NCBI GenBank assembly: GCA_944474755.1
Contig: OX104120.1
Span: 38,668,067 to 38,732,066, forward strand
DNA from: Limnoperna fortunei
Lineage: Eukaryota; Mollusca; Bivalvia; Mytilida; Modiolidae
DNA length: 64,000 nt
Direction: 5' to 3'
The translations under genes and the position numbers were made by a program. Below the pieces are notes generated by a model. The model ran no database searches. It was given only the letters and a program-made list of their open reading frames with translations, and was not told the DNA's origin. Below, one piece after another: positions 1 to 12,985 of the stretch (position 1 is its first letter; each line of letters begins with the position of its first letter).

Positions 1-2221
1 TTTATTAAACATTTCTACTCGATATCTCACAGTTTTGATTTTTATGTAATTATAAATCATGCTTACATATAATAGAGTTCAAAATATTGTTAGAACTTTA
101 ATTAGCCATGTCTTAAGATGTAGATTTTGTCTTGAAATTTGTTGTCATTTATACGTGGTAATTCATCAGTATCTTATTTGTAACTGTCAGTACACTTGTC
201 ATTGGTAAACTGATAAACTGTGTACTATTCTACGCAATAATATGATCATGCTTGTCAATCAAAGAATACGTAAACCAAAGAACTTAACATGAGATGAGCA
301 GAGAACATTCGGTGATTTAGCCTTAATAACTTCAAAGTAATAACACAATACTTTTATGATAAAATAAATAAGTATTGACCGACATTTTTGTTAATTCGGA
401 AGTAACGATCATTTTCAGTCTATTTTCCATAATTTTTTATCGTCCACATTTTACAAAAATAAAAAAAAATAAAAACGAATTATAATAATGTACTTGTTGG
501 TTATTGGGTTGATAATAGCTTATTACTACCTTTACTGTTATGTAATTGTTATGCATGCCTTTTTAATAAATATAATAAAATCAAATAGCACATAACAATT
601 ATTCAATATTGATGCTAACTTTATATACCAATAACCCCTGACTTAACTTTTAAAATGTTTTAAATACCCCTGCTTGTCAGAAATGTGCTATTACATTGGT
701 GACAAATTGCAGGGCCATTAGAAATAATTCTATTGAAGGAGAACAACCTTAAGAAAGTTTTTGATTACACAGTATAAGTATAAAATATGGTTTATAAGAT
801 AACACTGCATTAAGATATGTAATTGTCATATCGACGGAGTTTTGAGCATAACGCTGTCTCAAGAAAGTGCTATAAATTGAACATCAGATTACTATTTTTC
901 TCCAATGTAACTTGAATTGTAAATAGGATTAGCCATAAAGTACGATTTTCTGACAAATGTAAGTACCATCGTTTTAAAATATATATTTGCGTGTCTACCT
1001 GATCATCCTTTCAAAATAAAAACAGCAAATCCTTTGTAAGCAAAAGAAGCAACAGTTGTGTACCCAATAAAACAATTATGATAAAATACGCATTAAAACA
1101 TGTTGATTACAATTACCCTACTTGTATCTGTTTAAATGTCTTAAGCACCGTTATGCTTACTTGATAACAATCTTTTGAATGCATTTTAAAGTTAAAGTAA
1201 TAACTATTATTATAATATTTCGGCTTTGGTGTTTTCGTCAAAAGTTGTTAAAAGTTACATTTTACCTCTATCTACAAAATGTAACAAATAGTCGGCGACA
1301 GTTTTCACATTCATATTTGTACATCAAACTTTGAGATTTTTTTTTTAATTTGTCCTAACAAACGCTCAGTTGTTATATACATATATATTACATGTTAAAT
1401 TTTAAAAGGCAACGAGGCAACAGTTGCTTTCGTAAACAGAAATATATAACATAGAATGCATGAACATCTAAAGTATATTACACAAAAGGACTAGCAAGAA
1501 ATGATTCAATAAATTTCGGTTAGGTATATTTAAGTAAAACATTCAACTCGTTATTTTATATACAATCTACCACTTTATAAATATAGACATATCACATTAA
1601 TACAGATCCGCCTGTATTCAGTCAGTATTTTATAATATTTAAAATCATGTGTAAATGCTTTCATCGATTTGACGGTCCCTCACTTAACTGTACTTATTTC
1701 CGCCATGTTTAATGCTCAGAACATATATATAAAGAGACGGACATAACCTACCTACAATAACATTCAATTATACTTTCACTTATAAATTTTTCTGATAGAC
1801 AAAATGCATCGGTCATGATAGATGTTGTTGCGTTATTTTAGAATGATTTTATTAAGTCAGAAGACTGTTCGCGCAAAGCATTGTAATCTGAATAAATATT
1901 TCACCAATTTTATGTTGTACCGCACCCGATTCCATTCCAGAATTTCTATAAGAAGAATACAGTATTGTTTTCTGGTTGATGACTCCTCCTACGATAATAT
2001 TTTAAAAGATTGTTATATTGTCACTATATAGCTTTTGCTAACGTGATTTACTGTCGTTTTATTTTCAAAATCTAATAAAATAGTATACGAAATCACATAG
2101 AAGGTCGAGTAACTTTTTTTTTACATATTATGTAATACAAACGAAATTGGAATGAACATTGAAAGAATTTTTTATCAGATCGTCTGGAGTACCTTTTGAT
2201 TTTTAATATGTTATGGCAACT
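1..2221. other. Gene-free AT-rich stretch
   Basis: No reading frame with recognisable content, no RNA gene and no clear repeat is visible. The short open frames here have random composition and mostly non-ATG starts. It is probably intergenic or intronic. Confidence 0.5.
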
Positions 2222-2340
2222 TAGTTTCTGTTTTTGTGTTTTGCATTTTGTTATGTGTCGTATACATTTATCTAATTTTAGATTTCTAATCGTATAATGA
2301 CTTTAGGTTTTTGTTGTTCGGTCGGTTTCGTTGCATTTAA
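2222..2340 (+). repeat. Dispersed repeat family R1, diverged copy
   Basis: This stretch aligns by eye with the copy at 51625-51830. It shares a T-rich part (tttctgtttttgtgtttt), then a cgtatacatttatc / gcttgtctatatcc block, then a ttgttgttcggtcggttt block in the same order. It is short and diverged, so only the part nearest the GTTCGGTCGG block is preserved. The family has other copies at 24620, 26160, 30755, 42938 and 51625. Confidence 0.5.
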
Positions 2341-5239
2341 TAGATAATATCAAGGCTTTCAGAACCTCTTATATCACCAGTTTGCTTTGTTAGCAGCAAC
2401 AAAAACAAAATATTTTTTTTAAATACTAAAGTTTCATTTTAAAAGTATTAAAATAGAAAATTTTATCCGGCAGATGCAAGTTATCCTGATAATGTGTGTT
2501 CCTCACCCTTTTACATACAAAATTTGAGCAATGCATCTTATATTTATATTAAAAAAGACCTAGTTAGTAAATATAATATAAACAATTTAATGTCTCTTAA
2601 GAAGAAATCGGTCAAACACGTACTTCTTATTATCAATATTAAGAAAACTGGTAATAATATGAACAGTAGGATTAATATCATTGCTTCATTAAGTGATATA
2701 GTCTTGATTTGAATTTTATGCTACAAAAATTGGTTTCTAATTTCTAAATTAGTAAGGGCCAAAGGCATTTGAAAAATTTTCTTAGAATTATGTTGATAAC
2801 ATATAGTTAAATATCCGTCAAAATCCGGGACAAATAATAAAATGACTAAATCGTGATATTTAAACATAAAGTGTTCATCTGCATAGCAAGAGACACATTT
2901 GGCTAAACCTTTGTAATATAGTGGGAGCGTGGCATTCGCTTAACACGATTCTCACTGATATCTGCTGTCTACCTGACAACAACTCATGCCTCCCTATCCG
3001 CCAAATGGAGACCTGCAAGGCAGTTTTGTGGGTCAAAGTCACTTGGATTAACAGTAAATGTCATGAATCGTTTTTAAGCAGTTTCCTCGTCAGCGAAGTC
3101 CTCCATAAAAAATTTTTATAACTAGCTTACATGCTGCTACACACAAAAAAAGTCCTATTGTTTGTCATTTATTTAGAATATAAAAAAACGGTCATTATCT
3201 TAAAATATTACTTAATATCAAAGTGGTTTACCTTGAACAAAAAATTGTGTCATAAACATTTTAATTTTGTTTTACAATTGTTTTAAAGTGTTTATTAATA
3301 ATATGTGTTCAGATCGTTTTAGGAATATTTGTTTTTGGATTGCACAACACCGATAGTTTTTTAATTTTTATTAAAAGATATCTTGATCATTAGTTTTATT
3401 TTTAGAAAAGTGTAAGTAAGTATCAGACTGTTTATATAAAACTATTTTTACCTGTTCAATTTGACTGTTTAATTATGTTTGAATATGAGTACGAGTGTTT
3501 ACTTCTTTTCTATTGTTACGCCCTATGATTTCAAGAGTGTTTCTGCTTGTTGTATTCTATTCAACAAAGCTAAAATAATGCAATGGCATTCCGTGATGTT
3601 ATATTATCTATGCAGCAAACCAACCTGCACTAAATTATGCCCTACAAGTGTTATATACAGTGGCTCTTTCGTGGTATACAATTTTAAGGTATCCGGACCA
3701 TAAATGACTACGTGGTCACATTTGGTGTCCCGGATGTCTATTGTTTTTCAAAGGAGCAAACCTCGGTAATGTTCGGCAAACATCGGAAATACTATTGAGT
3801 AACTAACTTTTTTCCTCAAAATTGTGAACATTAACTCAAAGTAATACAATATATTTTATGTGTATCATTAAATAGCAATACATTGATTCAATAAAGCTGT
3901 ATTTCTTGGTGAAAAAATAAAACTAAACGGTAACTTCAATTGTGGGTCGGATATCTAAACATATTTTTGTTCTTATTTGTCTATATGTCTAGTGCTATCC
4001 CTATTTCCAGTTGTATATGTTTATGTGACCTAAAAATAGCAGAATATGATGTGATACAACAAGCATCTTCATGTTAAGGGTGAACTTAAAACACCGATAT
4101 AGGTTTGGTCGTAAATAAGCATTGCTAAGTATGGTTACTGTTATATAACATTATTTATCAAAGAGTTTACGATACATTCGCTTAATAGTCTGATTATTTT
4201 TTGTATAATTCAGCACTAACAGTTTCATTTATTTAGATTTATGCGTAAACAGATATCTCAATAAACACCACGCTAAAGCCAATTTGTTATTTAAAATATT
4301 AAAAATGTTTCGAACGTCAAAGATTTTACATTCTACATATTAACATAGTATGTACATGTAACGTTAGTTAGGGCAAGAATATAGAGTATCATTGAAATGC
4401 CATCGACGCTTAAAAATTAATTGGGTCTTATTGTCTGATTCTAGATAACAACCGACGACTTAATATAAAGTTGAAACCTAGCTCCAGTTATTAACATCAA
4501 ATAGGTCTATAAGACAGCTACATAAATTAGCAAAAAACATACTGCGAAGCTGGTTCTATAATCAAAAAGAACAAGAAAGAAGATTTGTTCATTTGAGAAT
4601 TTTTTTTAAATATTGACAAACGAAGCGATCTCGTCCAATCAAATCAACATAACATGTTTTGCAAGTTTTCGAATGTTGTCCGGCATTACTAATAATCTAC
4701 ATGGTTATAATATTTTCAACGATAATTACTGGAAAGGCTTAATTATCAATATTCTTATGATAATTAAATGCATGAATTTAACCAAGTATTTGTTATAACA
4801 ATATGATGCTTTTTATTTCGCTATTTTAGAAATGCACCCGTTACCAAAATAATATGTTTTAAACTGACAGTAATTTATAGACCGCAGCACACATTTTTTT
4901 TAAATGTGCATACTAATGTTATTCACAAGGCAATTTGTTTTGTTATATTGTTATATTTCACTTTCTAGAATACACACACTGTTGAATGATTTTGTAATAG
5001 AAATCATCTGTTAAGTAATAATGGAAGTCATTTTACGTTACTGATATTTTTAATATCTAACTATTCTGAATAGTCCGTAGTCAAAATGAAGCTCTTAAAT
5101 CTTCAATTCGGAACAAAGGTAAAAACGTAATTGACACGCTCAAATTAGCAGTATATACCATAACAAATTTATATTTCATGCGTCTTTTTATTAGTTGAAG
5201 ATCTTAAAAACAAATAATTTCGTGCATATATCACAATGA
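2341..5239. other. Gene-free stretch
   Basis: AT-rich sequence with only short, unrecognised open frames. No splice-bounded exon, RNA gene or mobile-element end could be supported. Confidence 0.45.
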
Positions 5240-5600
5240 TTTATTACATCCCGAGAGTATATAGTGGTCCTTATGTCCGTCTGTCAGTCTGTCTGTCCGT
5301 CGGTTCGTCCGTCCACACTTGGTTTCCGATGATAATTCAAAAAATTAACATTGGTTTTGAATGGTTGGAAAAAATCTTTTCGATTTTCGGAGAAATCCAT
5401 CAAATTTCAAAATCGCAGTCCACAAATTGTTTCCGGACAATAACTCAAAACGCATCTCATTTGAATGAAACAGTGGGATATTGTTACATATCATGTTGGA
5501 AATCCGTCAACTTTCAAGGTCGCAGTCTACGAAAAACTTCAGAACTTTTAATAGAAGCAGGGGTATCAGTGATCGTTAGATCGACTTTGTCCAGTTGAGT
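5240..5600 (+). repeat. Dispersed repeat with GTCY tract and internal 107-bp duplication
   Basis: It begins with a short GTCC/GTCT-rich tract (about 5276-5315). Two related units follow, starting at 5322 (gtttccgatgataattc) and 5429 (gtttccggacaataactc), about 107 bp apart; a third partial unit is hinted at by the repeated tcgcagtc block at 5413 and 5519. The GTCC tract followed by a tttccggacaataactc motif is a dispersed repeat type I remember from mollusc genomes. The 120-codon open frame across it (5236-5598) is a translation of the repeat and shows no protein domain, so it is not called as a gene. Confidence 0.55.
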
Positions 5601-6425
5601 CTTAAAGGTTATAGTCGCTGGGTGTTTTTGTGTGTTGTTTTTTGCAAACCAGTTTCTAACATAAATATGGATAACCTAACGCAAAAAACTCTCTTTTTAA
5701 GCGCAGTACTACTAAAAAAGTTTTAATTATTGTCCAAACAATATTTAATGTCGAATTACAACACAATACGTGTAAAGGTCTTAAATATCGAGAACACAAA
5801 TAAAAAATAGGAAACAATTATCTTTCGATGGATTTAGTTTAGATTGTGTTTTAAAAAGTGCAATTATATAAAAAATAGACATCGATGTTTCATGAAAGAT
5901 CTAGGTATTTAGCACAACCACATTAGACAAGGAAGTAATATCACGAGTTCTACTCTTATATGTATGATGATATTTTAAATTCATTTACAAGAATAGTGAA
6001 AGAACTTCGTCTTTTAATCGTCATGTTTTATATGTAATGACGCTCTACTATTTAATAATAGTATAATTAATTTCGTTTTACGATGTAATTACGCAACATA
6101 ATATGAAATGAAAAAAAACACTGACAATAAGTGTAAAACGTCTTGCTTGGAATAATGGTTTGATTGAATGTTTGCTTAACGTCATGCAAGCAATACTTCA
6201 CTTATATGTAAAAAAGCACAAATTAACAACCGATCCATCAACTGATAAGATGTGAAGCAATAGGAACAAACTTTTGACTGCTACTAGCAAAGTTTGAAGC
6301 ATTGGGTAGGAACGAAAAACTAAATCTTTTGTTTTTATTGTGCATGGATCGTTGCACTCTCAATAACAATCTGATCGTTATTCTCTCAATCATCAATTAA
6401 TAGCAAGGCTTTCCGAGTTTGTACC
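5601..6425. other. Gene-free stretch
   Basis: Nothing recognisable is seen between the preceding repeat and the left target site of the 6428-8735 element. Confidence 0.45.
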
Positions 6426-6427
6426 TA

Positions 6428-6452
6428 CAGTCCCTGTAACGTATTAGTTAAC
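6428..6452 (+). repeat. Left terminal inverted repeat of the 6428-8735 element
   Basis: These 25 bp are inverted at 8711-8735 with two mismatches. The outermost nine bases, CAGTCCCTG, are perfectly matched. Confidence 0.75.
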
Positions 6453-6454
6453 AA

Positions 6455-6665
6455 AACGCACGATGCACGAACGATGTACGAACGATGAACGGACGATATA
6501 CGGACGATGTACGCACGATATACGAACGATGTACGCACGATGCACGAAACGATATACGATACGATATACGATAGAAACGGTGAGACGGCGTTAATCGTTT
6601 TAATAGATCGTTTCGTCTATCGTATGGCATATCGTATCGTCCAACGTTTCGTTTATCGCATGGTT
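6455..6665. repeat. Left subterminal array of ACGATGTACG-like units
   Basis: The outer half consists of short units of the form ACGATGTACGNACGATGTACG with variants (gcacg, aacg, atacg). From about 6600 the orientation flips to cgtttatcg / cgtatcgt units, so the array is itself a loose inverted repeat. Open frames on both strands here are only translations of the repeat. Confidence 0.7.
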
Positions 6666-7969
6666 TATTGTAAGTGTGCGTCGCCGCGGAAACTTACCAT
6701 TCGTAAAGAATGACACATTTGTATATTTTATGACAGGTAATTTTGCGCGATCATCCAAGACAACGATTCAGATTCATACTTTATAATGTAATTCGTCTAT
6801 TTGCATATGAATTTAAAAAGAAGTGTCTTTTAACAAGACGTTTTTTCGTCCCTGTTGTAAATATCGTAAAACTGTTGGTAGCGTTGTGAAGGTTAATTCT
6901 TCTTTATTGTCGAAAGTATACCAAACTAGCTTTAAATCGAACACTTTAAATCTTTTCATAGGACGACAGAGAGAATCACCGACCCTGGACAAGTACCTGA
7001 CAAACATGAATTCAAATCGAATGCACCATTTGTTTTCACCGTACAATGTCACGCACGAAACAATACGTATGCATTAGATAACATCTGAGCTAATCAATTA
7101 GCCTTAAAAAAATAACAGTAATGTACTGCGATTTAAGTGAGACAAAACATTTTTAAGATTGTAATTAGCTCTGAATCAACAAAACCCAAGACGTATTTCC
7201 AAACAATTCCAATCTCCACAATGTCTTTTAACAGTTTAATGCGTTGTTAATACACTTTAAAGCTCAAAATATTTGCACTAAAGTTTACTATGAGTTTAGG
7301 TTTTTGATTACCTGAAAAATATTTTGATTTCTTGTTTGAGGTTATAAGCCACTTTCAGCATTTTCAGCATGGGGGGAGGGGGGCGGCTCAAATTTTTAAT
7401 GGAGAAGGAATAGCGAGAACCTGGTGGAAGCTCTTAACTTTTCGGCAAGGAAAGAGGGATGAAGTTGAGAACACTTTTTATTTAGTTTTTAGTTTCATAG
7501 TATTTGAATATTTCTTCACAGCACTTTAATAATACAAGACCATAGATGCATTTTTGTGTTCCAAACATACGTTTGTTTTAAATAAATTTCAATTTATAAA
7601 ATAAATTTTTAATAATAAGCAAGAGACGCGCGATTCGTCATGCACTATAAAGTAAGTTGAAAATTCGAAAACGCAATTTTATTGTAATGATTGTTACTAT
7701 GTATAAAAGGTGTTATTTATTTAATGTATACGTGTCATTTACGTGTAGCTACCTGGGGTGCAAAGGTGCACAAGTAAGATACGTTAATTGTTAATATGTT
7801 AATTGCAATCACCACAGGTAATAGAGGCTAACGTGGTCCTTTGAAGTGATTTTATTACAGTGTAATTTATATAACAACTTGATTATCTTGTGATAAGTAC
7901 TCCAATTTCGAAGTAACGATGTCATACGGCCGACATCATATTTAGTTGATGGAAAGGTGGAGATACTGT

Positions 7970-8020
7970 ATTTATTTATTTATTTATTTATTTCATTTAT
8001 TTATTTATTTATTTATTTTT

Positions 8021-8080
<60 letters not shown>

Positions 8081-8151
8081 GACGACTCAATTGCAGTTTA
8101 TATGTATATTATGTAAAAGGGAAAAATCAGATCCTGTTTAATGCAATTAAT

Positions 8152-8222
<71 letters not shown>

Positions 8223-8285
8223 TTTTAACTCGATTGCAGTTTATATTATGTAAAAAAAAATTCAGATCCTGTTTAATGCAATAAA
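7970..8285. repeat. Compound tandem repeat: (TTTA)n plus ~75-bp unique unit, two copies
   Basis: A TTTA tetranucleotide tract (about 7970-8080) is followed by a block beginning ctcaattgcagtttat at 8086. A second TTTA tract (about 8147-8226) is followed by a near copy of that block, ctcgattgcagtttat at 8229. The higher-order period is 143 bp. Both blocks end in a cagatcctgtttaatgcaat motif. The 98-codon open frame at 7957-8253 is the tetranucleotide read as repeated hydrophobic residues and is not a gene. Confidence 0.8.
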
Positions 8286-8461
8286 CTTTTTTACATCAAT
8301 GATACAAATTTATTTAAAAACTATTAATGCACAGTTATTATCCTTAGATCAGAAATATTTTATTTAATGTTGCAGTTTACTAAACGTAAATAACGATGTA
8401 CATGTAAAATCAACTTATCCAAGCATTATATAATGTACGCTTATTTGACAGTACAACAATA

Positions 8462-8710
8462 TGGCGAACGATAACGAAAACGATAAACCATACGATGTAC
8501 GATAAACAATACGATATACGCTAACATAAACGGAAAATCATACGATAAACGATAGAACAAACGATCCACCATACGATGCACGCTGGTGAAAACGATGCAC
8601 GATATACTATACGTTATACGGTACCATATACGAACGATATACGCACGATGTACGAACGATGTACGGACGTTCTACGAACGATAAACGCACGATGTACGAA
8701 CGATACAATC
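8462..8710. repeat. Right subterminal array of ACGATGTACG-like units
   Basis: The units are acgatgtacg, acgatatacg, acgataaacg and acgatgcacg separated by 0-6 bases. They run up to the right terminal inverted repeat. The outer units are in the same direction as the outer units of the left array, although the element termini themselves are inverted. Confidence 0.7.
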
Positions 8711-8735
8711 GTTAACTTATACGTTCCAGGGACTG
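8711..8735 (-). repeat. Right terminal inverted repeat of the 6428-8735 element
   Basis: This is the reverse complement of the left end with two mismatches in 25 bp, followed directly by TA. Confidence 0.75.
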
Positions 8736-8737
8736 TA

Positions 8738-11412
8738 GCATCTCCAAACCAAAGAGTTTTTTCTGTCAATGACCCGGAGACGCTCTTGGCAGTTCTGTTA
8801 TGGGTGGAGCATATAGAATTTTTCAGTATTGTCTCTAATTCTAATGTAAATTAATTTTTGAGACTGAAACGATTAAAAGATGCACCGTAAGTTCTTTAAG
8901 TCATATCTTAACTGCATTGATTTGGGTTTCTGTGTTCAATATTAAGATGCACTTATAGAAGAACAAAAAACACGGGAATCATGTAGGGAATTCGTACAAT
9001 TCAGATGCACCTAGTTATACCCATGGTTTTCAAAAAGTTTGTCGTTATTTTACGTTTCATCTTCTTTTCGGACGCCGAGTACTTGTCTTATACATGGGTT
9101 AATTCATATGGTATTTTCATCTGTGTTACATAACGACATCTGATAAAAGGTTATTATGAGGAAAGTGGTATGTTAAGTTGTCGTTAACATGTTTAATTTG
9201 TGTTTGTAAGTGAGCTATAAATTTAGGATTCACTTACATAAGAGATTTCATTAAAACAACAAGCATGTTTGGACATAATTATGCTACTTTCTTTCGTGTA
9301 TTTTATATCAAGTTTGCTTTATCTTGAAAATTTGCAAATAATTATCAGATGGGATGAGGAAGTGAATGTAAATTGATTGCCCAAAGACATAGAGCGTCAG
9401 TACAATTGACAGTGTAATGCGTACTTTTATATATGCAAATTGGCGCAGCACTTTATGTGTATGATGTCATTGACTGTATTATTTGTACTTTGCTTGTATT
9501 GTGTTGTTATGTCTGGACATTTGGAATGTTTTTATCTATTTATGGAACGTGTCATATACGTTAGCTAATGCAAATACACACTTTTTTATCATCAAAACAC
9601 CTGTTTTCTTATAATGTTATATATAATTAAATCTGCATTGTATGTTACATACTTATTCTAATACAAATTTCGTTAAAAAAATCCCTTTTCTACAAACTAT
9701 GATGTTGTTTCGTCAATGTAATATATTGGAATTAATTTAAAATAGAGGCAACTATATAGGATTTTAGTTTTTTATACAAGAAAACTTTGCACAAATTATT
9801 TTGTATCAATTTCTAATACTTGTTAGCGTTCTGCTACCAGAAGACAAAATTTAAACCATATAACATTACAATTACTTTTCTATAATGTGTGTTTGTTGAA
9901 AGCGGAAATAACTAAGAGGTTATAGGAATAAATTTCCAGTTTTTCAGCCATGTCAAATTAATGCGAACTAGACAATACTTGTTTTGTGGCAAAATAATTT
10001 ACAAATCAGGACAAATTGCTTCCTTAAACGAGAAGGTATTGTCGTTTGATCTTTTCCGAACACACTCAGTTTTTGTTGATCAGATTTTTGTTTTTATGTT
10101 AAGTTGATCTGCATGCGTATTATTCTACTGTTTATTTTCAAGTTAATACATGAATTACGTCCATGTTAATTTATTTTTTAAGTTTCGGGAATATAAAGGT
10201 ATGCACTATATGATAACATAAAACATAAATCTGTAAAAATTTTGACTAAAGTATAAGTTGATAAAATTTAAATAATGGTTATATGGCTACATTCTAAGCA
10301 TATATCATGATATCATGATCATATATATGATAAGCATATATCACATGCAAGGAGCGTGTTCACGATACATATTTGTCCTGTCTGCTGTTTTGTTTCAATA
10401 GAATATATTCTGGTCTATTTTAAGTCATAGACGTGTTCACTACTGAACAACTGTCAGATCACGAACGAACAGCTCATAATACCGTCGATCTTAATTGTTT
10501 TCTAAATGCTTTCAGACAACCAATACCTACATGTAACGGATACATCAAACGAGAATTAACTAAAAAATATACATATAATTGTGAAAGTTTATTTTCAATG
10601 TATTTTCAAGACTCCGAGGGTAAAATTAATCCAACCCAAAATAATGTAAGGCATCTGAAAATTAAAACAAAGTGAGCACAGCATTATTGCAATGCTTTAT
10701 ATAAAATAACACAAAGGATATAAAATGCGGGCTTTTTCTCATTTCAACATTTTGATTCTTAAACACTTAGTTGTAGTCAATACATTTATGTCACAGTAGC
10801 ACACATGCACTTAAAATTTAATCATATTAATATGTACATGTTTAACTCAAAACAGGCGAGCCCTAAAATTGTAAGCAAAAACTATAATGTATTTTTTATT
10901 AGTAAAAGATTATTAATGTTTTTTAGCTTCTGATGTTTATTACCATAACAAACACGTTATGTTCATATTACCAGATTGATATTTCTTCTCGTTTTTAAAG
11001 GGCGTGAATAGTAATTTTGAAATAACAATGGGGAATAGATATGCATGAGACATCAATCAAACAAAACACCGAAACACATAATTTCATGCAAAAACAGTGT
11101 ACAAAATATTTCAGTACACGGATCGCCTTGCTCTCTTTAATCTAATACACGCAAACCCAAGAGTTCTGGTAATTTGCAAATTTACACAGTTTATGTATTA
11201 CTTTTCATATTTATTTTTGGCCAGTAACATAATATTTTATCAACACTGATAAGCAAGAAACAAAAGTATATTATATTGGTGCATAAAATCTAAAAACAAA
11301 AAAAATTTTAATGTGAAACAAATTATTTGAATTGTTGATGTGAACGCTTTTGATGCAAAATTACATGTGATAACCTAAGGTTTTTTCATTCGTTTATATC
11401 CGAAATGTCCTT
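8738..11412. other. Gene-free stretch
   Basis: No coding, RNA or mobile-element feature could be supported. Around 10297-10345 there is a small AT-rich near-palindromic run (catatatcatgatatcatgat), of a kind common in such DNA. Confidence 0.45.
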
Positions 11413-11658
11413 TATACACCTTCATCTTGTACAAAGTAATATTATTGTCACATTTTAATTGTGGCTTTCTATTTTTTCTATACTCAAAATACATGTGTGT
11501 GTCAATTACAATGTATGCTTACTTTAGCACCATTATATACACCTTTACTTTGTACAAAGTAATATTATTGTCACATTTTAATTTTGGCTTTATAATTTTG
11601 TAAAATTCAGAATACACGTGTGTGTCAAATACAATGTATGCTTACTTTAGCACCATTA
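11413..11658. repeat. Tandem duplication, 123-bp unit, two copies
   Basis: Unit 1 starts tatacaccttcatcttgtac at 11413 and unit 2 starts tatacacctttactttgtac at 11536. Both end cttactttagcaccatta (11518 and 11641), giving an exact 123-bp offset at both ends. There are scattered substitutions, so the duplication is not very recent. Confidence 0.8.
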
Positions 11659-12985
11659 CTAGAGCCTCTTAATGATCTAAAAATGGTAGAATCACAGCCT
11701 CCTGAAAATCTTGATAAATTGCAAAAAGGGCATTAAACAATATTCAACAATCAAACAAACAAAAATCATAACATTACGGACAGTATAGTTTTCCCTGATG
11801 TATTTATTTACGGAATTCCTATGTTAAAACCGACGAGAATTCTACTAATAAAACTGTAACGATGTGATATGAAAGTGGCTCAAGGGTCCTGAGTGAAAGT
11901 AGACTCAATAATTCCAAATAATGTGTGTTTCATTATGTTAACAATGTTAATATTTACTTCCATTAATCATCACTAAATGGAACTTCATATTTAAAAACTA
12001 ACAGTTTAAATGTGTATTTCTTTTTCATGTTTAAAAATTAGAGTGTTTTTATCTATTTTGTGTAATTAGTTTTTTTTTGGTGTTTTTTTTTTTTGGTTTT
12101 GTTTGTTTGTATGTAGCGAGGGATATAGCTCTTTAATTTGTCTGTCTTGAAACACTGACGATTTCACGAAGTTCCAATATACTCCTATGCCATAGACAAA
12201 CCTGTGGATCAAAATAATCTTCCATCCCATAATAGTTTTGTTCTTATCTGACATCATTTTCTATAGCTTGTTTCACAAGCTACACTTGTCAATTTTACAT
12301 TTTATGATAACAGCTGGGGTAATAGAATGTTATCAATTACTTTCAATTATTACAACACAGAAAAACAGTATAAAACTTTTTGGATTTAAACATACAGATA
12401 TCGTGAAAATGTGATTTTAGTAAAATAATGGTACTGTCCGAACATGTCGGAATTACATGACTCTTACATTGTCTTAGGAGTTGTATTGAACAGATTAAAC
12501 TAGATGAAAACAAGGGAAAAGCTTAATCTCTTATTTTTTAGATATCACCATGAAAATGTTTGAATATTTGTTTACTGCCAGTTGTAATCAAAAATACAAC
12601 AAAGTTCCAGGCAATAAATGTTGCTATTGTCAGTCTCCAGAAACTTCTGTTTACTTTCGCAATGTTATTAATGGACAAAAGTTTGCTGTTAATCAGACCA
12701 CATGACTTATATGCTGAAATAAGATTTTATTTTTTTTTGCCTCTGTAAGTGTAAAACAGAAAACCGGGAAATTCTGGAGGTATACATTGGTATTTTAAAT
12801 TCTGTTCTATTACCGGTAATTTAAAACTATTCTGAGCAGTCAGGTCAAAATAAAAATGTTATGACCTGGCACAAGGTCTCTCTTGACAATGATTTCATTC
12901 AAAGTTTCCTTAAAACTAATATGTCGTCATCTCTGCCAGGTGCAGGGGTGGTGGGGTCGTGTTAACAAAGCATGAGTTAAAATTT
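11659..12985. other. Gene-free stretch
   Basis: Nothing recognisable is seen apart from a T-rich run at about 12069-12110. Confidence 0.4.

Larger units (their letters stand above)
6428..8735. mobile_element. 2.3 kb inverted-repeat transposon with CAGTCCCTG termini, TA target site
   Basis: The left end reads CAGTCCCTGTAACGTATTAG and continues TTAAC; the reverse complement of the right end reads CAGTCCCTGGAACGTATAAG and continues TTAAC. The termini therefore match over 25 bp with two mismatches. Both are flanked by TA (6426-6427 and 8736-8737), the target site of the Tc1/mariner (IS630) superfamily, whose ends also commonly begin CAGT. Just inside each end is a long array of ACGATGTACG-like units. 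No transposase is recognisable in the middle, so it appears non-autonomous. The open frames at 6813-7077 run on both strands over the same bases and have no known domain. The interior also holds two TTTA tracts. The superfamily assignment is inference; the inverted ends are directly seen. Confidence 0.7.

Noticed and set aside
6448..6713. Open frames on both strands over the ACG-rich array, and a similar one at 8576-8854
   Set aside because: Short tandem repeats without stops read open in several frames. The residues are periodic repeats of R/Y/T/D and no domain is present.
7957..8253. 98-codon open frame rich in Y, L, F and I repeats
   Set aside because: It is the translation of the (TTTA)n tracts and their flank; no protein is implied.
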